Assembly: GCA_964518905.1 (NCBI GenBank)
Contig: CAZFJL010000001.1
Span: 62,001-126,000, forward strand
DNA length: 64,000 nucleotides
Reading direction: 5' to 3'
Origin: RDYZ01 sp964518905
GTDB lineage: Bacteria; Cyanobacteriota; Cyanobacteriia; Cyanobacteriales; Geitlerinemataceae
A program made the translations under genes and the position numbers. The notes below the pieces were generated by a model. It saw only the letters and a list, made by a program, of their open reading frames with translations, was not told where the DNA came from and did not search any database. Positions 26,422-34,775 of the stretch are shown piece by piece (position 1 is the first letter of the stretch; the number at the start of each line of letters is the position of its first letter).

Positions 26422-26784
26422 TTAGGCTTCAACCGGCGCAGCATTGGGCTGAAGCAAACTCACCATGTGACCCTCCGGCGTGTTCATCGCGGCCACCTTG
26501 CCAAAACTCGGCTCGCGAATCTCACCGTTGAGCGTCGCGCCCAGCTCCTCCAGCGCGGCCACCGTCGCCACCACATCCTCCACCACAAAGCTCAAAATCG
26601 GCGATTGTGCCACTTCCTGCTGACCCCGTGCGAGGTGGAAGGCGATCGTCGTCCCGTCCGCGTCCAACTCCGCCCAACCGGGGGAACTCATTTTGACCGT
26701 GAGGCCGAGACCTTCGCTAAAAAATTTCACCGATGCCGCCACATCGGGAACCATCAACATTACGTGTTTAAATTGAGCAGGCAT
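26422..26784 (-). CDS. VOC (glyoxalase/bleomycin-resistance fold) protein
   Basis: 120 residues from ATG 26784; a start at 26904 adds 40 residues with no fold match. The sequence begins FKHVMLMVPDVAASVKFFSE, the beta-alpha-beta unit of vicinal oxygen chelate proteins, and a second unit follows (LSFVVEDVVATVAALEELGA, then GHMVSLLQPN). His and Glu residues typical of metal binding (HV near the start, GHMVSL near the end) are present. The reaction is unknown. The gene is alone and divergent from the solute-binding protein gene. Confidence 0.85.
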   Translation of the reverse strand: MPAQFKHVMLMVPDVAASVKFFSEGLGLTVKMSSPGWAELDADGTTIAFHLARGQQEVAQSPILSFVVEDVVATVAALEELGATLNGEIREPSFGKVAAMNTPEGHMVSLLQPNAAPVEA

Positions 26785-26984
26785 ACGTAAAAACGGTCGA
26801 ATTTTCGACACTGAATAAGAAGTTTCACCGCCTTTATTGTGAATAGCGAATCCTGAAACTGCAATGACGTTGCTGTCATCATGGCCGCTATTCGTCGTCA
26901 TCAATCATGATTACTGCGGCGGTATATCTCGATCCGCTTCCCGTCTTGTTCAACGATCGCCCTTGAATTCACTGATTTAACCCC

Positions 26985-28631
26985 ATGCGCCTTCGGTCTC
27001 GATCGCTCCGCACGAATCTGATCACCAGCCTTGCGACCGTCGCGATCGGCCTGAGCGCCTGCACTGCTCCCGAAGCACCGAGCGATCGCCGCGATCGTAT
27101 CGAGATCGGCACGACCAGCAGCGTCGTCACCCTCGATCCCGCCGACGCCTACGACCAAGCCTCAAACGTGGCGATCTATAACCTCGGCGATCGGCTCTAC
27201 CGCTACCAAACTGGTAGCACCGCGATCGAGCCCAGCCTCGCGACCGCCTTACCTCAAATCAGCGACGACGGTTTAACCTACACCATCCCGATTCGTCAGG
27301 GCGTCACCTTCCACGATGGGACGGATTTTAACGCCGAAGCGATGGCCTTTTCGCTGCGACGGTTTATCGAAAATAAAGGCCGCGCCGCCTTTTTGCTCTC
27401 GGATCTGGTGGCGTCGATCGAGGCCACGGGCGAATACGAACTCACGCTCAAACTGGCCTATCCGTTTGCCGCTTTTACCGACCTGCTGACCTATCCCGGT
27501 CTCTGCGCGATTTCGCCCGCTGCCTACGAGATTGCCGAGGGCGACTTCGAGCCGAATACCTTTGTGGGGACGGGGCCTTATCGGTTGGCGGACTACGGCA
27601 GCGACAATATTAAGCTCGACGCCTTCGAGGACTACTGGGGGACGCCACCGCAAAATGACGGGATCGTGCTTCAGCGCTTTTCCAGCCCCGCCAATCTCTA
27701 CAACGCCTTTCGCAGCAATGGCATCGATGTCGCCTATCAAGCCCTCGATCCCGACCAAATCCGCAGCCTGATTGAACTATCGGATCAGCCTGATGGTGGC
27801 TGGCAGGTGATTTCCAGCGATAGCCCGTCGATTTCCTATCTGGTGATTAATGCCCAGCAGCCGCCGTTCGATCGCGTCGAAGTGCGTCAAGCCTTGGCCG
27901 CTGCGATCGATCGCGACCTAATCAATGAGCGCGTCTTTTACGGTCAAGCGCAGCCGCTCTATGGCCTGATTCCGCCGTCGTTTCCGGTCTCGAAGCCGGT
28001 ATTCGCCGATCGCTACGGCACAGCGCCCGACCTCGATCGCGCCAAAGCGATGCTGATCACTGCGGGCTTTTCGGCAGAAAATCCCCTCACGCTGGAAATC
28101 TGGTACGGCTCGAACTCGCCATCCTCGCGTCTCGCGGCGATCGTCATGCAGGCACACGCCGATCGCTACCTCGACGGCTTGCTCAAAATCGATCCCCACA
28201 GCGTCGAAGCCGCCACCGCCTACGGTTACCTCGACAAGGGCGTCTATCCGTCGTTTGCCCTCTCTTGGTACGCCGACTTTTTCGACCCGGATAATTACCT
28301 CAAGCCGTTTTTAGACTGCGCGGAAGGCTCGGTCAAAGAGGGCTGTATCGCCGGTGAAAGTCAGTATCACGGCTCGTTTTTCTTTAGCGATCGGGCCAAC
28401 ACATTGCTCGCCGCCCAGCGCAGCGAAAGCGACCCCGACCAACGCGCGGCGATGCTGGACGAATTGCAAACGATCGTCGCCGATGAGGTTCCGTATCTAC
28501 CCCTGTGGCAAAGCAAAGATTACGCCTTTGCTCAGTCAGATATTGAGGGCGTACAGCTCAACGCGACCCAACAGATTTTGCCGTTTTCGACGATTCATCA
28601 GGTCGAGCCAACGACGCGCGGGGGCGAGTAG
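26985..28631 (+). CDS. Family 5 extracellular solute-binding lipoprotein (peptide/nickel ABC type)
   Basis: 548 residues. A lipoprotein signal with lipobox LSAC (Cys at about 25) is clear. The SBP_bac_5 domain shows LDPADAYDQAS, IRQGVTFHDGTDFNAEA, TGPYRLADYG and VRQALAAAIDRDLINE, the usual landmarks of DppA/OppA-type proteins. It would bind an oligopeptide or similar ligand in the periplasm for an ABC importer; no permease or ATPase gene is next to it. The next gene starts two bases after its stop, so the two are co-transcribed. Confidence 0.93.
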   Translation: MRLRSRSLRTNLITSLATVAIGLSACTAPEAPSDRRDRIEIGTTSSVVTLDPADAYDQASNVAIYNLGDRLYRYQTGSTAIEPSLATALPQISDDGLTYTIPIRQGVTFHDGTDFNAEAMAFSLRRFIENKGRAAFLLSDLVASIEATGEYELTLKLAYPFAAFTDLLTYPGLCAISPAAYEIAEGDFEPNTFVGTGPYRLADYGSDNIKLDAFEDYWGTPPQNDGIVLQRFSSPANLYNAFRSNGIDVAYQALDPDQIRSLIELSDQPDGGWQVISSDSPSISYLVINAQQPPFDRVEVRQALAAAIDRDLINERVFYGQAQPLYGLIPPSFPVSKPVFADRYGTAPDLDRAKAMLITAGFSAENPLTLEIWYGSNSPSSRLAAIVMQAHADRYLDGLLKIDPHSVEAATAYGYLDKGVYPSFALSWYADFFDPDNYLKPFLDCAEGSVKEGCIAGESQYHGSFFFSDRANTLLAAQRSESDPDQRAAMLDELQTIVADEVPYLPLWQSKDYAFAQSDIEGVQLNATQQILPFSTIHQVEPTTRGGE

Positions 28632-28633
28632 GG

Positions 28634-29416
28634 ATGTCGATGATGGGTGTATTTGGGCGCTGGTTGATTGCGATCGTTGGCGTGTGGTTGCTGACGATCG
28701 CGCCGGTGCGGGCGGGGAGCTTGGACAGTTTGGGCGATCGGGTCGTCGCCTTCCCAAACTGGATGAGCCGCCCCGATCTGGGTAACACCCGCAACGATCT
28801 CGCCTATCCCGACTGGATGGCCGGAACCTGGCACGTCACCAGCACGTTAACCGCGATGCACGCGCCCCTTGCACCGGAGATTGTGACGCCGGGATATGAG
28901 GGCAATCGCAGCTATCTCGATCGCCCGCTGGAATTTGACGTGCGTTTTCGTCCCGCGCGGCCACAGCTTCGGGGAAATCTGCCGTTTGGGGCGCTGGGGA
29001 AACCGCCGATCGTCGCCGATCGCCAATTCAACGGCGAAAATATCCTCAAAGCCTACGTTGGCGATCAAACCGCGTTACGGGTGCGCGTCGAGCCGGACGA
29101 TCCGAATCAGCAAGCGACGATTTTGCCGGATGGACGGCAGTTGCTCGCGGTGGTGACGGCGCGGGGTTCGGAGACGGTAAGCGATCGCGATTTTATCGGC
29201 TCGGAGTTGGTGACGCAGTTTTTTCGGACGCAGCCGGAGATCTATCTCAACGGGGTCGAAACCACGACGGCCTATCACGTGCAGACGAGCGATCGCATTA
29301 CCGCTGATCAGTTCACCGCCGTCTATCTTTCGCCCAAAGATCCCGATTATTTCACCGCAGGCGATCGGCCTGTGGCGTTGTATCGCTACGATTTACGGCT
29401 CGATCGGTTGGATTGA
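28634..29416 (+). CDS. Secreted conserved protein, probably DUF6816 family
   Basis: 260 residues. Signal peptide with cleavage after VRAG (about residue 28). PNWMSRPDL and YPDWMAGTWHVTSTL near the mature N-terminus are the landmarks; the pattern resembles DUF6816 proteins of cyanobacteria and plant plastids, but this match is from memory and only moderately sure. The remaining protein is a beta-rich, lipocalin-like stretch. Translation is likely coupled to the solute-binding protein (two-base gap). A role cannot be given. Confidence 0.7.
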   Translation: MSMMGVFGRWLIAIVGVWLLTIAPVRAGSLDSLGDRVVAFPNWMSRPDLGNTRNDLAYPDWMAGTWHVTSTLTAMHAPLAPEIVTPGYEGNRSYLDRPLEFDVRFRPARPQLRGNLPFGALGKPPIVADRQFNGENILKAYVGDQTALRVRVEPDDPNQQATILPDGRQLLAVVTARGSETVSDRDFIGSELVTQFFRTQPEIYLNGVETTTAYHVQTSDRITADQFTAVYLSPKDPDYFTAGDRPVALYRYDLRLDRLD

Positions 29417-29457
29417 ATTGGAGCCAAATCAGCTCATGCAGCAAGAAATCAGCGGCA

Positions 29458-29479
29458 ATGATGGCATATACGCTATCAT
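29458..29479. promoter_or_regulatory. Near-perfect 22-bp palindrome, candidate operator of the PIN/RHH module
   Basis: The half ATGATGGCATA is mirrored by TACGCTATCAT; 18 of 22 positions are symmetric. It ends six bases before the toxin ATG (29486). RHH antitoxins bind short palindromes in their own promoters, so autoregulation is the likely use. This is an inference from position and symmetry. Confidence 0.6.
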
Positions 29480-29485
29480 TTTTTC

Positions 29486-29908
29486 ATGTCGGGCAAATTG
29501 GTTATTGACACAAACGTTTTTATTAGTGCCTTGATTAGTCCAAAGGGAGCCAGTCGTACATTGCTGCGATCCTGCTTGCAAGGCCAGTATCAGCCACTGA
29601 TGGGAACAGCCCTATTTTTGGAGTATGAGTCAATCTTGAGTCGGTCAGAGGTTATGGCGCGATGTCCGCTACCTAAAGCCGATATAGAAACACTTCTCGC
29701 CGCGTTAATGTCGGTGAGCCAATGGATTCAGGTTTATTACTTGTGGCGTCCAAATTTAAGAGATGAAGCGGATAATCATCTCATTGAACTCGCGATCGCT
29801 GGAAATGCGGAAGCAATTGTCACCCAAAATCTTAAAGATTTTCAGAGAGCAGAGCTTTTCTTTCCCCAGCTTTCGATTCTTACCCCTGAAGCCTTAATTG
29901 CGGAGTAG
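29486..29908 (+). CDS. PIN-domain toxin (PIN_3 type), VapC-like
   Basis: 140 residues. VIDTNVFISALI carries the first acidic residue and Asn of the PIN active site; Glu in EYESIL and the LRDEADNHLIELAI stretch carry the others. The family PIN_3 is usually annotated as a putative toxin of toxin-antitoxin systems and is expected to be an RNase. The antitoxin gene follows after seven bases, so the toxin is first in the operon, the reverse of classical vapBC. A palindrome covers the promoter region. Confidence 0.88.
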   Translation: MSGKLVIDTNVFISALISPKGASRTLLRSCLQGQYQPLMGTALFLEYESILSRSEVMARCPLPKADIETLLAALMSVSQWIQVYYLWRPNLRDEADNHLIELAIAGNAEAIVTQNLKDFQRAELFFPQLSILTPEALIAE

Positions 29909-29915
29909 TTGAAAC

Positions 29916-30143
29916 ATGGCAACATTAACAATTCGCTTGCCGGACGACAAGCATTCTCGTTTAAAAGCGCTCGCTCAGTCTCGTGGGGTGAGTATAAACA
30001 AGCTCATGGAAGAATTATCAACCCTGGCATTAGCTGAATTCGATGCTCGGACGCGATTTCAAGCTTTAGCGATGCAAGGTACTACAGCCCAGGGGTTGGA
30101 CGTTCTACAGCGGTTAGACGAACTCCTTGAACAAAAACATTAA
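29916..30143 (+). CDS. Ribbon-helix-helix (CopG-like) antitoxin
   Basis: 75 residues. The start ATLTIRLPDDKHSRLKALAQ followed by SINKLMEELS is a ribbon-helix-helix DNA-binding fold. The C-terminal part is helical and would contact the toxin. It lies seven bases after the PIN gene. It is expected to neutralise the toxin and to bind the palindrome at 29458-29479. No separate promoter is apparent. Confidence 0.85.
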   Translation: MATLTIRLPDDKHSRLKALAQSRGVSINKLMEELSTLALAEFDARTRFQALAMQGTTAQGLDVLQRLDELLEQKH

Positions 30144-30152
30144 TTGGATCAA

Positions 30153-30216
30153 GTAGGGTGAGCATTGCCCACCCAGTTAGGATTTAAATCATGATGGTGA
30201 GCATTGCCTACCCTAC
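30153..30216. repeat. Inverted repeat of the GTAGGGTG-AGCATTGCCCACC type
   Basis: GTAGGGTGAGCATTGCCCACC (30153-30173 in shorter pieces) and an inverted relative GGTGAGCATTGCCTACCCTAC (30196-30216). The same family is seen at 51091-51254. It lies between the antitoxin and the convergent Cys-repeat gene and could end both transcripts. Confidence 0.7.
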
Positions 30217-30244
30217 GAATCAACGTACAATTTCAGAAGCAGGG

Positions 30245-30571
30245 TTATTTTTTACATGCTGCCGCAGGGTTATTAATGCAACTCCAAGCACCTGGTTCTA
30301 ACTGATTATTCTCTGAGCGGTATCGTTGGTGAGGTGTTTGCGGATTATTGCAACCACTATTTACATTATTGACGCAATTCCAATGATTCTCATCAATGAG
30401 CCGATTGGTGCGTTCAAAAATTCCTGGTGGATTTTCACATGCGGGATTTGGGTTGTTCACGCATGCCCAAGTACCAGGCTCTAGGCGAACACTCGGAACG
30501 GCAAGCGCTGAACTTCCAATCAAAATGCTTACGAGAGGAATGACTTTTACGAGAGATTTTCCATTTAACAT
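30245..30571 (-). CDS. Small secreted protein with three Trp-Cys-Asn repeats, unknown function
   Basis: 108 residues from ATG 30571 with GAGGAG about 9 bases upstream. A signal peptide (VIPLVSILIGSSALA) is followed by three copies of a W-x-C-(V/I)-N-N-x(4)-C repeat: LEPGTWACVNNPNPAC, ENHWNCVNNVNSGC and LEPGAWSCINNPAAAC. Each repeat has two Cys spaced by seven residues, so three disulfides are possible after export. I do not recognise the family. The gene is AT-richer than the neighbours and stands next to a PIN/RHH module and an orphan HTH gene. Confidence 0.7.
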   Translation of the reverse strand: MLNGKSLVKVIPLVSILIGSSALAVPSVRLEPGTWACVNNPNPACENPPGIFERTNRLIDENHWNCVNNVNSGCNNPQTPHQRYRSENNQLEPGAWSCINNPAAACKK

Positions 30572-30709
30572 AATATTTAGAGACTCCTCACACTAGTTCT
30601 CTGCAAGTGTTTAAAACAACTAGAGACAAGGATGACAATTGAGACAGTAAAAAGCAAGACGGAGAAGGTCGGAAAAAGTCCGAAAATATAAAATTAAGCT
30701 TTTAGCATC

Positions 30710-31204
30710 ATGAAGCCAGAAGACTTTGTACTTGAAATCGATCAAATTATTTTTACTCAAAAAAATCAACACTTAACAGATATTCAAATAGATATAATAG
30801 AAGGGGTCTTTAATCGCAAAAGTTATTCTGAGATTGCCCACAATTCCTGCTGTAGTCTTGGTCACGTAAAAGATGTAGCTTATGATCTTTGGAAGATATT
30901 GTCTGAGTATTTTGGAGAACAAGTTAACAAGTCAAATCTAAGGTCAGCAATGCTTAGAAACTCTCTGATCGTTAATACAGTCGTCACAGACAATAGTTCG
31001 ATTAGTGCCTCTGGTCACAGCTTTTCTAATATTTCTAATGTTGTCAACTATTGTGAGTCTGAGTCTGGCAGTAAGGCGTTCTTGAGTGGTCAGTTAGATA
31101 TGAAAAGAAAAGTGGAAAAAAGGCTAAAAGATCTGAATTTTTCATCAAAGGAAATTGCAGATTTTTTCAACTTTGACGAAGTTCAAAATCAGCGATCAGA
31201 GTAA
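30710..31204 (+). CDS. Orphan HTH protein resembling the N-terminal domain of vWA-MoxR-associated/NACHT-WD40 proteins
   Basis: 164 residues, AT-rich. Residues about 18-80 (LTDIQIDIIEGVFNRKSYSEIA ... VKDVAYDLWKILSEYFGE) resemble the HTH domain that in cyanobacteria sits before NB-ARC/WD40, TPR or caspase modules (sometimes called vMAP N-terminal HTH). Here no such effector follows; the C-terminal half (about 90-164) is Ser/Asn-rich and unrecognised, ending in a Lys-rich helix. Its TAA overlaps the ATG of ftsW by one base (TAATG), so translation of ftsW may be coupled to it. The AT content contrasts sharply with ftsW. Assignment of the domain is from pattern memory. Confidence 0.65.
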   Translation: MKPEDFVLEIDQIIFTQKNQHLTDIQIDIIEGVFNRKSYSEIAHNSCCSLGHVKDVAYDLWKILSEYFGEQVNKSNLRSAMLRNSLIVNTVVTDNSSISASGHSFSNISNVVNYCESESGSKAFLSGQLDMKRKVEKRLKDLNFSSKEIADFFNFDEVQNQRSE

Positions 31205-32415
31205 TGAACGTTCCAACTTTTTCCCGCCTGTTCTCAGCCCTGCCGCTGCATTTCATCTTCCCGATCTACGACGCCGACGCCCAAAACTGGGGCTGGGAAG
31301 CGCGTCTGTTGCGGTGGATGACCCTGATTTGGGTGGCCGTCGGACTGATCATGCTGTTCTCTGCGTCCTACACCGAAGCACTCAGAACCACCGGAGACGG
31401 CCTGCATTATTTCAAGCGCCAGGTACTTTGGACGCTGATCGGTTTGGGCGGCTTTAACGCGATTGTCCGAATTCCGCTGAAATATCTCCTGACCCGATCG
31501 CGCCTCGTCCTCCTCGGCCTGCTGATCCTGCTCGTCCTCACCCTGATCCCCGGCCTCGGAACCACCGTCAACGGCGCGACCCGCTGGATCGAAGTCGGCA
31601 TCGTGCCGATTCAGCCCTCCGAGCCGATCAAGCCCTGTTTGATTTTGCAAGCGGCCTACATTTATGGACGCTGGAATCGGATTCCACCCCGTGAGCGGAT
31701 CTTCTGGTTTGCCCTCGCGTCGGCAATTTTGGCGGCGATCCTGCTTCAGCCCAACCTGAGTACAACCCTGATGTGCGGCATTATCCTCTGGCTGATGGCG
31801 ATCGCGGCGGGGCTATCCTGGTCGCTGCTGGGCATGACGGCGATCGGCGGTGGAACCCTGGCGGCGTTGAGCTTGGCCTTGCAGGACTACCAGCGACGCC
31901 GCATTATGTCCTTTCTCAATCCCTGGGATGTGGCCGATGGAGATGGTTATCAACTGGTACAAAGTTTGGTCGCGGTGGCCTCCGGTGGCCTTTGGGGCAG
32001 CGGCTTTGGTCAATCGGCGCAAAAAATATCCGCTCTGCCGATTCAATACAGCGATTTTATTTTTGCGGTGTTCGCCGAAGAATTCGGCTTTGTGGGCTGT
32101 AGTTTAGCGATTCTGTTTTTGTTGGTCTATGGTGGTTTGGCCTGGTGGACGGCGGCATCCGCGAACCGCCTCAGTCATCAGCTCGTGGCGATCGGCGCGT
32201 TGGTGGCACTGGTGGGGCAGGCGTCGATTAATATCGGTGTCGTCACGGGGGCGTTACCCACGACGGGGTTGCCGCTACCGATGTTTAGCTATGGTGGTAG
32301 CTCGATGGTGGCGAGTTTGGCGATCGCGGCGTTGCTGGTGCGTGTGGCGCGGGAAAATCGACAGGCGGAAGTGATTGAATTCGATCGCGGCGCGACAGTA
32401 TCAGAATCCATTTAG
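31204..32415 (+). CDS. ftsW: Septal peptidoglycan glycosyltransferase FtsW (SEDS family)
   Basis: 403 residues with ten membrane segments. LIMLFSASYTEAL near the start, GATRWIEVGIVPIQPSEPIKP (NGATRW and the P-IQPSE segment), and the final loop GALPTTGLPLPMFSYGGSSM are the hallmarks of the SEDS family; the catalytic Asp region is before the last loop (FAVFAEEFGF). It polymerises lipid II at the division site. It begins on the last base of the upstream HTH gene stop. The cytoplasmic N-terminus (about 30 residues) is of usual length. Confidence 0.96.
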   Translation: MNVPTFSRLFSALPLHFIFPIYDADAQNWGWEARLLRWMTLIWVAVGLIMLFSASYTEALRTTGDGLHYFKRQVLWTLIGLGGFNAIVRIPLKYLLTRSRLVLLGLLILLVLTLIPGLGTTVNGATRWIEVGIVPIQPSEPIKPCLILQAAYIYGRWNRIPPRERIFWFALASAILAAILLQPNLSTTLMCGIILWLMAIAAGLSWSLLGMTAIGGGTLAALSLALQDYQRRRIMSFLNPWDVADGDGYQLVQSLVAVASGGLWGSGFGQSAQKISALPIQYSDFIFAVFAEEFGFVGCSLAILFLLVYGGLAWWTAASANRLSHQLVAIGALVALVGQASINIGVVTGALPTTGLPLPMFSYGGSSMVASLAIAALLVRVARENRQAEVIEFDRGATVSESI

Positions 32416-32451
32416 TGCAAAGCTTTTAGGAATCACGAAAATCATCGCAAA

Positions 32452-33321
32452 ATGACCCAATTCAAACCGCTGTTTGACGCTTGCTCAGGTTCTCTGATCG
32501 CAGCTCTGACAATGTGGAGTTTCGCGGGTGGTGGTGTTTCCATCATGCCTGTATCAGCTCAAGATGGTTCCTCAGAGGCGGCTCCTCGCCTGCCGGATAC
32601 GTACTGGGACGCGATCGACGATGCCAAACGAGCCGACCCCGACGAAATTTTTCACGGTCTCACCGCCATCACGCCCCACAACGACGCCCTCACTCGCGAT
32701 GACCAAGGCCGCGTCCTGGTCACCACCTGGACGAGTTGGGACGGCTACACCCAAAATATCGGCAACAAACTGATCCTGACGCGGGATTTATGGGTGACGA
32801 TCGTCCCCGATCTGCAAACATTTTGCCGCAGCTATCGCCGCACATCGCCAACCGCGACAACCTCGATCGCGGCTCGCCTCAATCAGCTCCTCGGCTTACC
32901 CCCCGAAGCGCCCGACCTCGCCGCCGATCGTCAAATCGTCGAGATCTGGGTTGATCCGCACACGCTCTTTCGACCTAGCCCAGATCCCGAAATTACCGAC
33001 CCGGTAGCCGAAATCGGGTTTCGTCCCGCGTCGGAATTTAGCCCCGTTTCGCCCAGCTACCAGCAGTGGTTTTACGCCCAATACGATCAGCGTTATCAGC
33101 ATTACGGCCAGCCCATCACCGACGCCCAGCGCGAAACCGCCGAGGTTGTGCCGTACCCCTGGACACAGCTTGGCTATACCTACGACTGGGGTGATGCGTC
33201 AGATTGGGACGCGATCGATCCCGATCGCCCGGACGAGGTCGGCTTAAGCGAATTTGTCGTACGTCAATGGTCGCCGATCCTCATACAAGCTGCCCATAAC
33301 GTTGATGATTACTGCAATTAG
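32452..33321 (+). CDS. Secreted protein of unknown function
   Basis: 289 residues. A hydrophobic segment (about 12-37) ending VSAQ before DGSSEA looks like a signal peptide. The mature part begins LPDTYWDAIDDAKRADPDEI and has many Trp, Tyr and Pro residues, such as VTTWTSWDGYT and VPYPWTQLGYTYDWGD. No domain is recognised. It is 36 bases downstream of ftsW and probably shares its transcript. Two Cys (FCRSY, YCN end) could form a disulfide outside. Confidence 0.6.
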   Translation: MTQFKPLFDACSGSLIAALTMWSFAGGGVSIMPVSAQDGSSEAAPRLPDTYWDAIDDAKRADPDEIFHGLTAITPHNDALTRDDQGRVLVTTWTSWDGYTQNIGNKLILTRDLWVTIVPDLQTFCRSYRRTSPTATTSIAARLNQLLGLPPEAPDLAADRQIVEIWVDPHTLFRPSPDPEITDPVAEIGFRPASEFSPVSPSYQQWFYAQYDQRYQHYGQPITDAQRETAEVVPYPWTQLGYTYDWGDASDWDAIDPDRPDEVGLSEFVVRQWSPILIQAAHNVDDYCN

Positions 33322-33444
33322 ATCATCTTGATCTACAGTATTTAAAGCATTTAAATAACAATTCAAACGCTTTAAATAAAGCTATTTCAAAATTAATAAT
33401 TATACGGAATCCGGTTTTGTCTGGGGAAAATAAAAAACGCCTGT

Positions 33445-33474
33445 GAGCACTGAGCTTGTCGAAGTACGGTTTTC
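33445..33474 (+). repeat. Dispersed intergenic repeat, copy 2
   Basis: GAGCACTGAGCTTGTCGAAG then TACGGTTTTC, matching the copy at 23738-23769 on the opposite strand with few differences. It lies in an AT-rich gap between the ftsW group and the hydrolase gene. Confidence 0.7.
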
Positions 33475-33554
33475 ACCCAGAGCGACGATTTAAACCCATA
33501 CATAATCGGATTTCGTATTACAACAAATAGTCACGATCGTCAATTCATTCAACC

Positions 33555-34760
33555 ATGCCAAAAATGCTCGCTTCTAACCACACCTATACACCTCCCATTT
33601 GGCTGCGCGACGGGCTGGCGATGACGCTGCATGGCGCTTGGTGGACGGGAGCGCGATGGCTAGAGCAGGCCAACGATCGCCACCACTATCGCCCAGTTAC
33701 CGTCCCCGGCGCTGACGGCATCCAACTCCACGGCTGGCTGACCCCTCTCGCTGAAAACCAGCGCGGCACGATCATCGCCACCTATGGCATTACCGGCGCG
33801 ATCGACAATCAATGGTATCTCCGCCTATTTGCCCAGCACGCCCGCGATCGGGGCTACGCCGTCCTATTACTCGACTGGCGAGCCCACGGCAAAAGCGTCG
33901 AACATTCGCCCGTGTTTACCAGCGATGGCATCTACGAAGGGCGCGATTTTCTCTGCGCGGCCAACTGGCTTAAACAGAAAAATTATCCCGTCCCCTTGTT
34001 TTTCTATGGCTATTCTCTCGGTGGTCAATTAGCACTATGGGGCGCGAAGTATAGCTCAGAGTTTATACATAATTTCGCACATAATCTGACACAAAAATCA
34101 GAACAAAGTTCTAGAAAAACACCTTTGGATAATGATCACTCTAAGGATTATTTCGACAGCAATTATCCCCACCTTCAGCCCCAGGATATCGGCGGTGTTA
34201 CGACCCTAGCTCCAAGTCTACATTCCACCCGATCGCTGCAATACCTCGCCACCCATGACATCGGACGCCGCATCGATCGCAGCATTACGCGCAACATCCG
34301 CGACTTCGTACGCAACATCCACCACCACCACCCCGACGACGTCGATCTCAGCAAGCTCGATCGCGTCCACACCATTTGGGACTACGACCGGGAATACGCG
34401 ATCGGCCCCCTCGGCTTCGCCACCGTCGAAGACTACTTCGATGCCAGCTCACCGCTACACTTTTTGCCCCAGCTAACCCTACCCACCCAAATCATCTACG
34501 CCGCCAACGATCCGATGTTCGACCCGACGCTCACCGATGACCTGCGGCACGCCTGCGCCGACAACCCAGCGATCGACCTCGTCATCACGCAACACGGCGG
34601 CCACATCGCCCACCGCAGCGATCGCGCCTGCCAGCAGCGCTACGGCGACCCCGATCCCTGGTGGGCGATCCACCGATCGCTCGACTGGATCGATCGGCAA
34701 ATCGCAGAACGAGATCGTATTTCCCCCGATGCAAGAGACGCGATCGTCGCTTCGTCCTAA
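33555..34760 (+). CDS. Alpha/beta hydrolase (YheT-like)
   Basis: 401 residues. The core has the oxyanion/nucleophile elbow FFYGYSLGGQLALWG (Ser nucleophile), an acidic residue in YAANDPMFDP, and His in QHGGHIAHRS near the C-terminus, the full catalytic triad. DWRAHGKS is another typical loop. Size and layout fit the YheT/UPF0017 carboxylesterase group. The stretch encoded at about 34047-34168 (residues 165-205) is distinctly AT-rich, hydrophilic and probably an insertion in the cap. Substrate unknown. Confidence 0.85.
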   Translation: MPKMLASNHTYTPPIWLRDGLAMTLHGAWWTGARWLEQANDRHHYRPVTVPGADGIQLHGWLTPLAENQRGTIIATYGITGAIDNQWYLRLFAQHARDRGYAVLLLDWRAHGKSVEHSPVFTSDGIYEGRDFLCAANWLKQKNYPVPLFFYGYSLGGQLALWGAKYSSEFIHNFAHNLTQKSEQSSRKTPLDNDHSKDYFDSNYPHLQPQDIGGVTTLAPSLHSTRSLQYLATHDIGRRIDRSITRNIRDFVRNIHHHHPDDVDLSKLDRVHTIWDYDREYAIGPLGFATVEDYFDASSPLHFLPQLTLPTQIIYAANDPMFDPTLTDDLRHACADNPAIDLVITQHGGHIAHRSDRACQQRYGDPDPWWAIHRSLDWIDRQIAERDRISPDARDAIVASS

Positions 34761-34775
34761 CCTGGGTTGGCGTTG

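Noticed and set aside
30583..30593. ACTCCTCACAC, the core of the small RNA Yfr1
   Set aside because: It is the complement of the GAGGAG ribosome site of the Cys-repeat gene, and neither the 5' stem-loop nor the 3' terminator hairpin of Yfr1 is present around it.
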